Assembly (NCBI GenBank): GCA_016285815.1
Contig: JAEERN010000173.1
Coordinates: 1-10,691, forward strand
DNA from: Clostridiales bacterium
GTDB lineage: Bacteria > Bacillota > Clostridia > Oscillospirales > QAMX01
Direction of reading: 5' to 3'
DNA length: 10,691 nt
A program made the translations under genes and the position numbers. The stretch's first letter is position 1. Each line of letters opens with the position of its first letter. Below, piece after piece: positions 1 through 5,216 of this stretch. Under the pieces are notes generated by a model, which made no database searches, was not told the DNA's origin, and saw only the letters and a list, made by a program, of their open reading frames with translations.

Positions 1-1
1 C

Positions 2-73
2 CCCGCAGGGCCCGTGCGGAAGCGGTCCCGGCGGCGGACCGGAGAAGGCGCCGCCCGGAGCCGCATCATGTAA
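2..73 (+). other. Possible 3' end of an unseen plus-strand ORF at the left edge
   Basis: One plus-strand frame is open from the left edge to a TAA at 71-73. The 23 residues it would encode are rich in Arg and Gly, as expected of a chance out-of-frame reading in GC-rich DNA. I cannot assign a gene here. No convincing promoter or terminator is visible in the first 100 bases. Confidence 0.12.
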
Positions 74-112
74 AAAACGCTGGCCGATCGAAATCGAACG
101 GAGGACCCCGTC

Positions 113-316
113 ATGGCATTTTTTCCACCGATCCCGCTGATCCGCAGGAATCTGATCGTGAAAAGGCTTTCGGCCTGCGGCGCGACGTCCGAGGCCGCGG
201 CGAAGACTCTGGCGGAAGCGGGCGTCGTCAATCCGAACGGTTTTCGCCGGATTACAGACAGGCTCGTCAAGACCGGGGTCATCCGCCGGACCCCCGACGG
301 CCGGTATTATGTCTGA
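113..316 (+). CDS. Small winged-helix-like protein of unknown function (67 aa)
   Basis: This 67-residue basic protein begins with ATG. A GGAGGA Shine-Dalgarno site at 101-106 lies 6 nt before the start, which supports it as a real gene. The sequence opens with a hydrophobic, proline-rich stretch (FFPPIPLIRR). It continues with a helix around 'SEAAAKTLAEAG' and a putative recognition helix around 'NGFRRITDRLVKTG'. It ends with a short beta-wing-like segment 'VIRRTPDGRYYV'. That order resembles a minimal winged helix, as in small DNA-binding or protein-docking domains. I recognise the style of a small conserved clostridial protein but no named family. There is no signal peptide or membrane segment, so it should be cytoplasmic. 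It stands alone: the next gene has its own promoter. A DNA-binding role is inference only. Confidence 0.72.
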   Translation: MAFFPPIPLIRRNLIVKRLSACGATSEAAAKTLAEAGVVNPNGFRRITDRLVKTGVIRRTPDGRYYV

Positions 317-321
317 CTGAC

Positions 322-358
322 CCTTCCCGCGGGAGCGGCCGCCGCTCCCGCGGGAAGG
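322..358. repeat. Perfect 18-bp inverted repeat without a T-tract
   Basis: The arms 322-339 and 341-358 are exact reverse complements around a single base, six nucleotides after the stop of the 67-aa gene. The stem is GC-rich and would be very stable. No run of T follows on either strand, so it is not a standard intrinsic terminator. It may protect the mRNA 3' end or act together with the weaker hairpin and T6 run at 372-400. Confidence 0.7.
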
Positions 359-371
359 CAAAAGCGCCGTC

Positions 372-400
372 CGGCCTGACCCTCGCCTCGGCCGTTTTTT
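372..400 (+). terminator. Weak candidate terminator of the 67-aa gene
   Basis: CGGCC at 372-376 can pair with GGCCG at 390-394 over a 13-nt loop, and TTTTTT follows at 395-400. The stem is only 5 bp. The strong inverted repeat just upstream may help. This is the only T-run in the right place downstream of the gene. Confidence 0.4.
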
Positions 401-433
401 GTCCGGGATCCCGCTTTTTCGATCCGGATCGGC

Positions 434-462
434 TTGCAATGCGGGCCGCGCGGGCGTATAAT
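434..462 (+). promoter_or_regulatory. Sigma-A promoter of the 7-TM membrane protein gene
   Basis: A -35 box TTGCAA lies at 434-439 and a perfect -10 box TATAAT at 457-462, with a 17-bp spacer. Transcription should start near 468-469. That places +1 at a hairpin whose outer stem pairs 467-472 with 489-494. The promoter also shows that the gene cannot start at the upstream in-frame TTG at 434. Confidence 0.85.
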
Positions 463-535
463 AAAAGCGGCGGCCCGCGGACGCGGATCGCCGCCGAAAC
501 CATTCGGGAAGATCCGGGAAGAAAAGAGGTTGCTT

Positions 536-1207
536 ATGCGCGCGTATATGGAATCCGGTTTCTATCTGGTCTATCTGGTCCTGATCTTTGCCGCCGGCGT
601 CCGGCTCCTGCTGGTCCGGGACCGTCAGGGGACGAACCCGCTGTTCGGGATGGCCTGCCTGCTGCTCGGCTTCGGCGACGCGTTCCATCTGATCCCGCGG
701 GCGGTCGGTCTCTTCACCAAAACGCTGGACGCGCCCTCCCCCGCTCTGGCCGCGTGGCTCGGCACGGGCAAGCTGATCACCTCGATCACCATGACCCTCT
801 TTTACCTGCTGCTCTACTTCTTCCTTTTCAAGCGGACCGGCGCCAAACGTCCCCGGTTCGCCGACGCCGCCGTCTTTCTTCTGGTCCCGGCCCGGCTCAT
901 CCTGTGCGCGTTCCCCCAGAACGGCTGGATCACGAACGATTCGCCCCTGTCGTGGGGGATCGCCCGGAACGTGCCCTTCGCGCTTCTCGGCGCGCTGGTG
1001 ATCGTGCTGGCCTTCCGGCTCTTGCGGAAGCAAAAGCCCTTCCGTCTGCTCTGGCTGGCGGTCACGCTGTCCTTCGCGTTCTACCTTCCCGTCGTCGTCT
1101 GGGCCGGGACGCACGCGTGGGTCGGGATGCTCATGCTGCCCAAGACGGTGTGTTATCTCTGGATCGCGGGCATGGGCGTCTTCGCCGCGCGGCACGGCCG
1201 GACCTGA
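536..1207 (+). CDS. Polytopic membrane protein, about seven TM helices, unknown function
   Basis: I chose the ATG at 536 because AGAGG sits 6 nt upstream and the promoter at 434-462 lies inside any longer reading. The 223-residue protein is almost all membrane. Hydrophobic segments lie roughly at residues 7-26, 37-57, 78-98, 109-128, 146-163, 170-191 and 197-217, giving about seven helices. Short basic loops (RDR, FKRTGAKRPR, RLLRKQKPFR) suggest cytoplasmic faces. A notable patch is 'GFGDAFHLIPR' at about residues 45-55, with charged and His residues at the end of helix 2. I do not recognise a transporter or enzyme motif, and no named family is assigned. It is monocistronic, between its own promoter and a strong terminator at 1270-1303. 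Confidence 0.82.
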   Translation: MRAYMESGFYLVYLVLIFAAGVRLLLVRDRQGTNPLFGMACLLLGFGDAFHLIPRAVGLFTKTLDAPSPALAAWLGTGKLITSITMTLFYLLLYFFLFKRTGAKRPRFADAAVFLLVPARLILCAFPQNGWITNDSPLSWGIARNVPFALLGALVIVLAFRLLRKQKPFRLLWLAVTLSFAFYLPVVVWAGTHAWVGMLMLPKTVCYLWIAGMGVFAARHGRT

Positions 1208-1221
1208 CGCGGCCGCCCCAT

Positions 1222-1246
1222 CTCCGTCCGCGCGCCGCGGACGGAG
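1222..1246. repeat. 11-bp inverted repeat in the convergent 3' region
   Basis: CTCCGTCCGCG at 1222-1232 pairs exactly with 1236-1246 around a 3-nt loop. No T-tract follows. It lies between the stop of the membrane protein gene and its terminator, forming a tandem hairpin 3' UTR. Confidence 0.65.
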
Positions 1247-1269
1247 TCCCGGCTTCTCACAAACGGATC

Positions 1270-1303
1270 CGGAGGCGGGCTTTCGCCCGCCTCCGCGTTT
1301 TTT
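1270..1303 (+). terminator. Strong intrinsic terminator between convergent genes
   Basis: An 11-bp perfect stem (1270-1280 with 1285-1295) closes a TTTC loop. TTTTTT follows at 1298-1303 with further T-rich sequence. It ends the plus-strand membrane protein transcript. The minus-strand flavin-reductase-like gene stops at 1302, so its transcript would read the same hairpin from the other side. There only a short TTT follows, so termination in that direction is probably weaker. Confidence 0.9.
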
Positions 1304-2237
1304 ATTTCTTCTTTTCCCTGCTTCGTTTGTCGTTGATGATCTTCATCTCCGCCGCGGTGATCTCCGAGACCCCGTTCTCCCTGGCCCAGGAAACGCACCC
1401 GCGCAGGACCGTCGGCAAAAAGATGCGCGGGACGTTGACGATCATCTCCAGCGCGTCGTCGGAAAAGCGCACCGTCGGATCGATCCGGTCCGCCGCATAG
1501 CGCACCGAGGCCAGCGTGGTCTTCCGCACGGGCAGCAGCTCGGCGATCATCCGGCGATGGCGGTGGTACCAGAAGTTCTTCGAGTCCCGATAGCCGTAAT
1601 CCACCGGACAGGGCGGAAAGCCCCGCCGCGTCACGCCGTTCACGATGGCGTCGTAATACTTCTCCTTCATGAGGATCTTGTCCACCTTCAGGATGAAATG
1701 CGCGCCGTACGGGCTGGTGATTCCGTTGAAATCGTGGTATTTCGCCAGCTGATAGTGATCCTCGCCCTCGGCCAGCGGAAGATCGCTCTCCGCTCCGTCC
1801 AGCGTGTCCGCCCACGTGCACTCGACGACCTGGAACGACTCGGCCACGACCTTCGGATACCGCCCCGCCGGATCCGCCTCCGCGCGCAGGCCGTCCTCCA
1901 GCGTCATGGAAAAGTCCTTCATCTTTTCGGCGGTGGTGTCCCCCGGCCAGCCGAGGCGGACCGCCTCTTTGAAGTATTTGCGGTCGTCCGGAAAAAAGTT
2001 GAGAGCGCACTTTTTGCGCTTGATCAGATTCTGCGCCGTGTTCGACGAGTTGCGGCAGGAGAGCAGCATGGCGTAGTACTCCTTCCCCGCTACATAGTAG
2101 GGCTGGACCAGCGAATACGCGCCGCAGTTGGTCGAGCCGTCGTCGGCCAGCGTGCTGACCAGCACCGCAGGCATGGGGAAGAAAAGCGAGGTCTGATAGA
2201 AGTTGTCGACGATCCGAAGATCCTTGAAGCTGGACAT
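1302..2237 (-). CDS. Flavin-reductase-like (FMN split-barrel) protein with C-terminal PCP-reductase-like domain
   Basis: The protein is 311 residues from the ATG at 2237, which has GGGAG 7 nt upstream. A longer reading from 2312 would start inside the -10 box of the promoter, so I rejected it. Residues about 10-200 resemble the flavin reductase-like FMN-binding split barrel. They show 'PMPAVLVSTLADDGSTNCGAYSLVQPY' in pieces at 22-47, and an 'NTAQNLIKRKKCALNFFP'-type strand-helix further on. Residues about 258-303 (FSDDALEMI...VPRIFLPTVLRG...ARENGVSEITAAEM) resemble the small PCP_red domain named after protochlorophyllide reductase. That domain is also found at the C-terminus of non-photosynthetic redox proteins. 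The likely role is a cytoplasmic flavin-dependent reductase or flavoredoxin; the substrate is unknown. It has no signal peptide and forms its own transcription unit. Confidence 0.83.
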   Translation of the reverse strand: MSSFKDLRIVDNFYQTSLFFPMPAVLVSTLADDGSTNCGAYSLVQPYYVAGKEYYAMLLSCRNSSNTAQNLIKRKKCALNFFPDDRKYFKEAVRLGWPGDTTAEKMKDFSMTLEDGLRAEADPAGRYPKVVAESFQVVECTWADTLDGAESDLPLAEGEDHYQLAKYHDFNGITSPYGAHFILKVDKILMKEKYYDAIVNGVTRRGFPPCPVDYGYRDSKNFWYHRHRRMIAELLPVRKTTLASVRYAADRIDPTVRFSDDALEMIVNVPRIFLPTVLRGCVSWARENGVSEITAAEMKIINDKRSREKKK

Positions 2238-2272
2238 GAATGGTCTCCCTTCCTGTTCGATGTGTTTCCGGA

Positions 2273-2306
2273 CGCGGGCGCGGGTCTTTCTCTCCCCGCG
2301 CCCGCG
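2273..2306 (-). promoter_or_regulatory. 5'-terminal hairpin in the leader of the flavin-reductase-like gene
   Basis: The arms 2273-2284 and 2295-2306 are a perfect 12-bp GC-only inverted repeat around a 10-nt loop. The predicted transcription start is near 2304, so the mRNA would begin with this stem. About 35 nt of unpaired leader with the Shine-Dalgarno site follow. No T-tract is present, so it is not a terminator. It may protect the 5' end of the mRNA or bind a regulator. Confidence 0.7.
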
Positions 2307-2310
2307 TTCC

Positions 2311-2340
2311 ATGATACCACAGCCCGGCGCGCCTTGTCAA
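2311..2340 (-). promoter_or_regulatory. Sigma-A promoter of the flavin-reductase-like gene
   Basis: On the minus strand a perfect -35 TTGACA (2335-2340) and a -10 TATCAT (2311-2316) are separated by 18 bp. The start should be near 2304, leaving a 65-70 nt leader. It lies just after the terminator of the upstream lipoprotein gene, so the two genes are separate units. Confidence 0.85.
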
Positions 2341-2355
2341 GGGAGCCCGCGCCGC

Positions 2356-2395
2356 AAAAAAACTGCGCAGACGGCGATCTTCGCCGTCTGCGCAG
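2356..2395 (-). terminator. Strong intrinsic terminator of the lipoprotein gene
   Basis: Read on the minus strand, a perfect 15-bp stem (2381-2395 with 2363-2377, loop 2378-2380) is followed at once by seven T (2356-2362). It begins 18 nt after the stop codon of the lipoprotein gene. Confidence 0.95.
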
Positions 2396-2413
2396 CAGCG
2401 TATCGGGTCGGTT

Positions 2414-3718
2414 TTATTCGGCCGTGATGTCGTAGACCGCTTCGCCGTTCAGCACGGAGTACAGCACGACGCTTCTGTCGGCGTCGCTGACCACGTCCAC
2501 GCGGAAGGAGTAGTCCGGCAGACCGAAGTCGCCGATCAGGGCGCTGTAATAGCCGACGGAAGCCTGGGCGATATCGCCGCGCAGGCCGTCCCACTTCAGC
2601 TTGGCGCCGCCGTCGCCGGCCTTGACCTTGTCGACCATATCGACCGCGCCGTCCACGGTGATGGTGGCCACGACGACCTTACCGTCTTCCGCGTCCGGCA
2701 GCACCGCGACGCTGGTCAGGATCTTTTCCTTCAGCAGCTCGCCGCGGGCGACCGTGAGATAGTTCGCCAGCTTGGCGCACTCTTCGGCATCCTCCGGCAT
2801 CAGGGCCAGATCGTAGAGCGCGATGCCCTGTTCGGCGGAGTACAGCAGGACGCTGTTGTCCTCCTCGCTGACCACGTCAACGCGGAAGGAATAGTCCGGC
2901 AGGCCGAAATCGCCCACCAGCGCGCTGTAGTACTGGGTCGAGCCGACCAGCAGGTCGCCGCGCAGGCCGTCCCACTTCAGCTTGCCCATGCCGTCGCCGG
3001 CTCTGGTCTTCGCGACCATATCCGCCGCGCCGTCCACGCTGATAGTGGCCACGACGGTCTTGTCCTGCGCCTCGACCGAGACGACGTTGACCTTCTTGGC
3101 CAGCTCCGCCGTGGCGGTCTCGATGTAAGCGGCCAGCTTCTCCTCCTCCGTGGGTTCGGCGGTCGCGGCGTCGAAGAGCTCCTCGCCCTGTTCGGCGGAG
3201 TACAGCAGCGTGCTGTTGTCCTCTTCGCTGACTACGTCGACGCGGAAGGAATAGTCCGGCAGACCGAAGTCGCCGACCAGCGCGCTGTAGTACTGGGTCG
3301 AGCCGACCAGCAGGTCGCCGCGCAGGCCGTCCCACTTCAGCTTGCCCATGGCGTCCCCGGCCTTGGTCTTCGCGACCATATCCGCGGCGCCGTCCACGCT
3401 GATGGTGGCCACGACGGTCTTCTCCTGCGCCTCGACGGAAATGACGTTGACCTTCTTGGCCAGCTCCGCTTTGGCGGTCTCGATATAGGCGGCCAGCTTT
3501 TCTTCCTCCGTCAGTTCGGCGGTGGTGGCCTCGGTGGTGGTCGCCTCAGTGGTGGTCGCTTCTGTGGTAGTGGCTTCCGTGGTGGTCGCCTCAGTGGTGG
3601 TCGCCTCGGTGGTGGCTTCCGTGGTGGTCGTCTCCGGCTTCGTGCCGCTGCAGGCGGCCAGCAGCGAGAGCACCATCGCCGCCGCCAGCAGCAGAGCGAT
3701 CATGCGGACGTGTTTCAC
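2414..3718 (-). CDS. Secreted lipoprotein with Thr/Glu stalk and three tandem ~120-residue domains
   Basis: The 434-residue protein starts at a GTG at 3718, with GGAGGAG 7 nt upstream; the next ATG would be too far from that site. Residues 1-23 are a lipoprotein signal (KHVR, hydrophobic core, then LAAC with Cys23), so it should be exported and lipid-anchored. Residues 30-64 are a repetitive Thr-Thr-Thr-Glu-Ala stalk. Three homologous domains follow: 70-189, 190-309 and about 310-434. Each has an alpha-helix, a 'VVATI(S/T)VDGA' strand, 'KLKWDGLRGD', 'YYSAL(V/I)GDFGLPDYSFRVDVVS' and 'LLYS'-type strands. Domains 1 and 2 differ at only 6 of their first 109 residues; domain 3 is clearly older. 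The fold is unknown to me; a DUF4854-like lipoprotein is a guess. No catalytic motif is obvious, which favours ligand binding or a surface structural role. It has its own promoter and terminator. Confidence 0.9.
   Translation of the reverse strand: MKHVRMIALLLAAAMVLSLLAACSGTKPETTTTEATTEATTTEATTTEATTTEATTTEATTTEATTAELTEEEKLAAYIETAKAELAKKVNVISVEAQEKTVVATISVDGAADMVAKTKAGDAMGKLKWDGLRGDLLVGSTQYYSALVGDFGLPDYSFRVDVVSEEDNSTLLYSAEQGEELFDAATAEPTEEEKLAAYIETATAELAKKVNVVSVEAQDKTVVATISVDGAADMVAKTRAGDGMGKLKWDGLRGDLLVGSTQYYSALVGDFGLPDYSFRVDVVSEEDNSVLLYSAEQGIALYDLALMPEDAEECAKLANYLTVARGELLKEKILTSVAVLPDAEDGKVVVATITVDGAVDMVDKVKAGDGGAKLKWDGLRGDIAQASVGYYSALIGDFGLPDYSFRVDVVSDADRSVVLYSVLNGEAVYDITAE
2792..3511 (-). 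repeat. Two tandem 360-bp coding repeats inside the lipoprotein gene
   Basis: Repeat 1 occupies 3152-3511 and repeat 2 occupies 2792-3151, with an exact 360-bp period. The stretch 3276-3350 is identical to 2916-2990 over 75 bp. Elsewhere the two differ mainly at third codon positions. A third, diverged domain copy follows at about 2417-2791. The near-identity points to recent duplication or gene conversion. Confidence 0.92.
3526..3631 (-). repeat. 15-bp tandem repeat coding for the TTTEA stalk
   Basis: This stretch encodes five consecutive Thr-Thr-Thr-Glu-Ala units plus two imperfect ones (residues 30-64 of the lipoprotein). The DNA copies vary at third positions (acc/act/aca/acg, gag/gaa), so the array is not a fresh slippage product. 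Stalks of this kind lift a domain away from the membrane through the cell wall. Confidence 0.88.
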
Positions 3719-3786
3719 GATGAGTCTCCTCCTTTTTTCACAGCGGACGCGCTTTTTCGTTTTTCAACGACTCCGTCCGTCAACAT
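3715..3786 (-). CDS. Possible leaderless 23-codon leader ORF overlapping the lipoprotein start
   Basis: An ATG at 3786 lies 6 nt after the -10 box of the lipoprotein promoter, so it falls at the predicted +1. It opens a 23-codon frame rich in Lys and Ser (MLTDGVVEKRKSASAVKKGG, then DSS). The frame ends in a TGA that overlaps the lipoprotein GTG start as GTGA. The last codons contain the GGAGGAG Shine-Dalgarno site of the lipoprotein. This geometry would couple the two genes translationally. It could also be chance, since 23 open codons are not rare. Confidence 0.25.
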   Translation of the reverse strand: MLTDGVVEKRKSASAVKKGGDSS

Positions 3787-3792
3787 GAGTTG

Positions 3793-3821
3793 ATTATACC
3801 ACCCTTCAGGGGCAAAAGCAA
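3793..3821 (-). promoter_or_regulatory. Extended -10 sigma-A promoter of the lipoprotein gene
   Basis: On the minus strand a perfect TATAAT (3793-3798) is preceded by TGG, forming an extended -10 element. A weak -35 TTGCTT (3816-3821) sits 17 bp upstream. The predicted start is near 3786. The roughly 68-nt leader can fold through CGGACG with CGTCCG around a small inner hairpin. Confidence 0.8.
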
Positions 3822-3849
3822 CAACGTTTCGCTGTGCTAACGATTCTTT

Positions 3850-3904
3850 CCCGGGGCGTTTTTTCGCCGGGAGCCGGACGTTCGAATCGCAAAAAAACGT
3901 TTTT
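3850..3904. other. Downstream region of the beta-propeller gene with weak hairpins
   Basis: This stretch follows the minus-strand stop at 3909. It holds an imperfect hairpin (CCCGGGGCG / CGCCGGG around T6, 3850-3871) and a palindromic A/T run (AAAAACGTTTTT near 3893-3904). On the minus strand, seven T (3891-3897) follow a run of A and CG within 20 nt of the stop. This may serve as a weak terminator, but I see no strong stem. Confidence 0.3.
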
Positions 3905-3908
3905 CCTC

Positions 3909-4787
3909 TTACTGGTAATCGGTGCGGCAGACCCTCAGCTTGTAGAACAGCCCCGTCGGTGAGACCAGCGGCCGGACCGCGCCGTTTTCCGCGAGCCAGA
4001 CCCGGTCGGTGAGCCATCCGGCGTCCTCGTGGTACCGGGACCGGACGGGCCTCCCGCAGGGATAGAGATAGACGACGCTGCCGTCCGGATAATTGCCGAT
4101 CCCCTTGTGGTCGACGCCGCGGGCGATGGTCCCGCTCCCCGGGAATTCGCCCGAAAACGCCTCCGCCGCCTTGTCGTACTGCACCACGCGCTGACCCACG
4201 TTGCAGGTGAGCCAGAGGCGATGGGGGGCGCCGTACACGGCCGCGAGGTCGTGGGCGCCGCCCAGCCCCCGCGGCAGGACGTGCACCTCCTCCACGGCGG
4301 GCGCGCCCCCGCGCAGGCGGATCTTCACCAGACGGTCGCCGCCCGCTGCCCAGAGACACTCGCCCGTCTCGTCCCACAGCACGCCGTGGGCGTCGGCCAG
4401 CGGAAGCGCGGCGAAGGGCGTTTTCTCCTCCGGGCAGCGGTAGAACAGCACCGTCGAGCCGCTGCTGCACGCCAGACACAGGATCCCCATCGGTTCGATC
4501 CACTCGACGGAATGGGGGTTGTCCGCAAAGGGCGGCGCCTCCCAGAGCTTTTCGCCGGTGTCCAGTGAAAAGACCGCCGCGCCCCCGGTGGCGACGAACA
4601 GACAGTCGCCGCCGAAGCGGGCGCTGCGGCGCAGCTTCAGCCCCGTGGCGTACCCCGTGTCAAAGGAGCGCAGAAGCGCTTTCCCGTCCAGCGCTCCGGT
4701 CTCCAGATCGTAAAGCTCGGCCATGCCGTTCTGCTGGTTCAGCAGAACGGCGCAGCGCCGGTTCCGGACCAGTTCTTCATAAGTCAT
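3909..4787 (-). CDS. Beta-propeller protein, DUF6528-like, unknown function
   Basis: The 292-residue protein has no signal peptide or membrane helix, so it should be cytoplasmic. Short strand-turn repeats run through it: 'AVLLNQQNGMAELYDL', 'CLFVATGGAAVFSLDTGEKLW', 'GILCLACSSGSTVLFY', 'ECLWAAGGDRLVKIRL' and 'RLWLTCNVGQRVVQYD'. Each resembles a WD40/PQQ-like propeller blade. Between blades lies a recurring polar-His step: NPHS (His92), DAHG (His134), GAHD (His179), VDHKG (His227) and YHED (His253). This pattern fits DUF6528-type propellers as I remember them, and the His residues may line a common ligand or metal site; that is inference. The start is the ATG at 4787. The Shine-Dalgarno match (GGGCGGGA, about 8 nt upstream) is modest. 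The gene has its own promoter at 4866-4894 and a long, highly structured leader. Confidence 0.8.
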   Translation of the reverse strand: MTYEELVRNRRCAVLLNQQNGMAELYDLETGALDGKALLRSFDTGYATGLKLRRSARFGGDCLFVATGGAAVFSLDTGEKLWEAPPFADNPHSVEWIEPMGILCLACSSGSTVLFYRCPEEKTPFAALPLADAHGVLWDETGECLWAAGGDRLVKIRLRGGAPAVEEVHVLPRGLGGAHDLAAVYGAPHRLWLTCNVGQRVVQYDKAAEAFSGEFPGSGTIARGVDHKGIGNYPDGSVVYLYPCGRPVRSRYHEDAGWLTDRVWLAENGAVRPLVSPTGLFYKLRVCRTDYQ

Positions 4788-4808
4788 GCGGCTCGTCCCG
4801 CCCTTTCT

Positions 4809-4857
4809 CCCGCATTTTGGATGCGGGCCGCGGATCCCGGCGCCGGGCCCCGCGGCC
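4809..4857 (-). promoter_or_regulatory. Two back-to-back hairpins filling the leader of the DUF6528-like gene
   Basis: Transcription should start near 4859. The first hairpin pairs 4850-4857 with 4826-4833 and contains an inner CCCGG-CG-CCGGG palindrome. The second pairs 4821-4827 with 4809-4815 (7 bp, 5-nt loop). They overlap by two bases, so nearly the whole leader up to the ribosome-binding region is folded. Read on the plus strand, the first hairpin is followed by TTTTTT (4859-4864) like a terminator, although no plus-strand gene reaches it. Confidence 0.65.
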
Positions 4858-4865
4858 GTTTTTTC

Positions 4866-4894
4866 ATTTTAGCAGACCCGCCCGCCCCTGTCAA
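4866..4894 (-). promoter_or_regulatory. Sigma-A promoter of the DUF6528-like gene
   Basis: On the minus strand a perfect -35 TTGACA (4889-4894) and a -10 TAAAAT (4866-4871) are separated by 17 bp. Confidence 0.88.
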
Positions 4895-4936
4895 GCGCCG
4901 CGCCGAAAGGGGACCGGTGGTCCGCCTCTCTCCCCC

Positions 4937-5013
4937 GCTTAGGACAAAGCTTCGCCCCGGACGGTCCCGAGGACCGTCCGGGGCGCTGCTATGTCAGATC
5001 AGGATGCTGTACA
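4937..5013 (-). repeat. Scar copy of the glycosidase 3' end and terminator (direct repeat, distal copy)
   Basis: This 77-bp stretch matches 6961-7038 with only a few substitutions and one 1-bp indel, in the same orientation. On the minus strand it encodes LYSILI and a TGA, as at the end of the glycosidase-like gene (VYSILI, TGA). The same hairpin follows (15-bp stem 4953-4967 with 4971-4985). Here no glycosidase gene precedes it: it directly abuts the end of Sel1-A. It is a stranded duplicate and may still terminate Sel1-A transcripts. A 12-codon ATG frame (MAESGVLYSILI) ends in it, probably by chance. Confidence 0.85.
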
Positions 5014-5024
5014 AAACGCCGGAT

Positions 5025-5216
5025 TCAGCCATCTGTTTTCTTCCCGCCCCGGCGGACCACGGACAGGATCCGCTTGTAGCCGGAGGGCGGCAGAATCAGC
5101 TCATCTTCCGGGACCTTCCGGACCTCCGCGACGACCGCCTGCTTTGTCTCGCCGGCTGCGTCCACAAGAACAAGATCGCCGGGCTCCGCCGTCTCGTCTC
5201 CGCAACGGTAATCATA
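5025..5216 (-). pseudogene. C-terminal 63 codons of Sel1-A, cut off by an in-frame TGA
   Basis: Directly after the TGA at 5217-5219 the same frame stays open for 63 codons to a TGA at 5025-5027. The peptide (YDYRCGDETAEPGDLVLVD..., then EVRKVPEDELILPPSGYKRI) reads as the continuation of the small beta domain that begins 'LVSVQFEDGGK' before the stop. The 'Y.Y.C.D....GD.V.V' and 'edelplp..ykri' patterns look familiar from C-terminal domains of clostridial proteins. No start codon in this frame lies near the TGA, so it is not a separate gene. The simplest reading is a nonsense mutation in a 611-codon gene. Confidence 0.7.

Noticed and set aside
439..1500. 353-residue plus-strand open frame
   Set aside because: It overlaps the membrane protein gene in another frame, begins between the -35 and -10 boxes of a promoter, and has Arg/Pro/Ala-rich composition typical of shadow frames.
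1153..2340. 395-residue minus-strand open frame over the flavin-reductase-like gene
   Set aside because: A shadow in another frame; it includes the promoter and terminator regions of the real gene and has no domain.
3526..3631. CRISPR array
   Set aside because: The short direct repeats are contiguous 15-bp coding units without spacers.
3522..3788. Plus-strand Val-rich frame with 'VVVAS' repeats
   Set aside because: It is the antisense reading of the Thr-Glu-Ala stalk codons of the lipoprotein.
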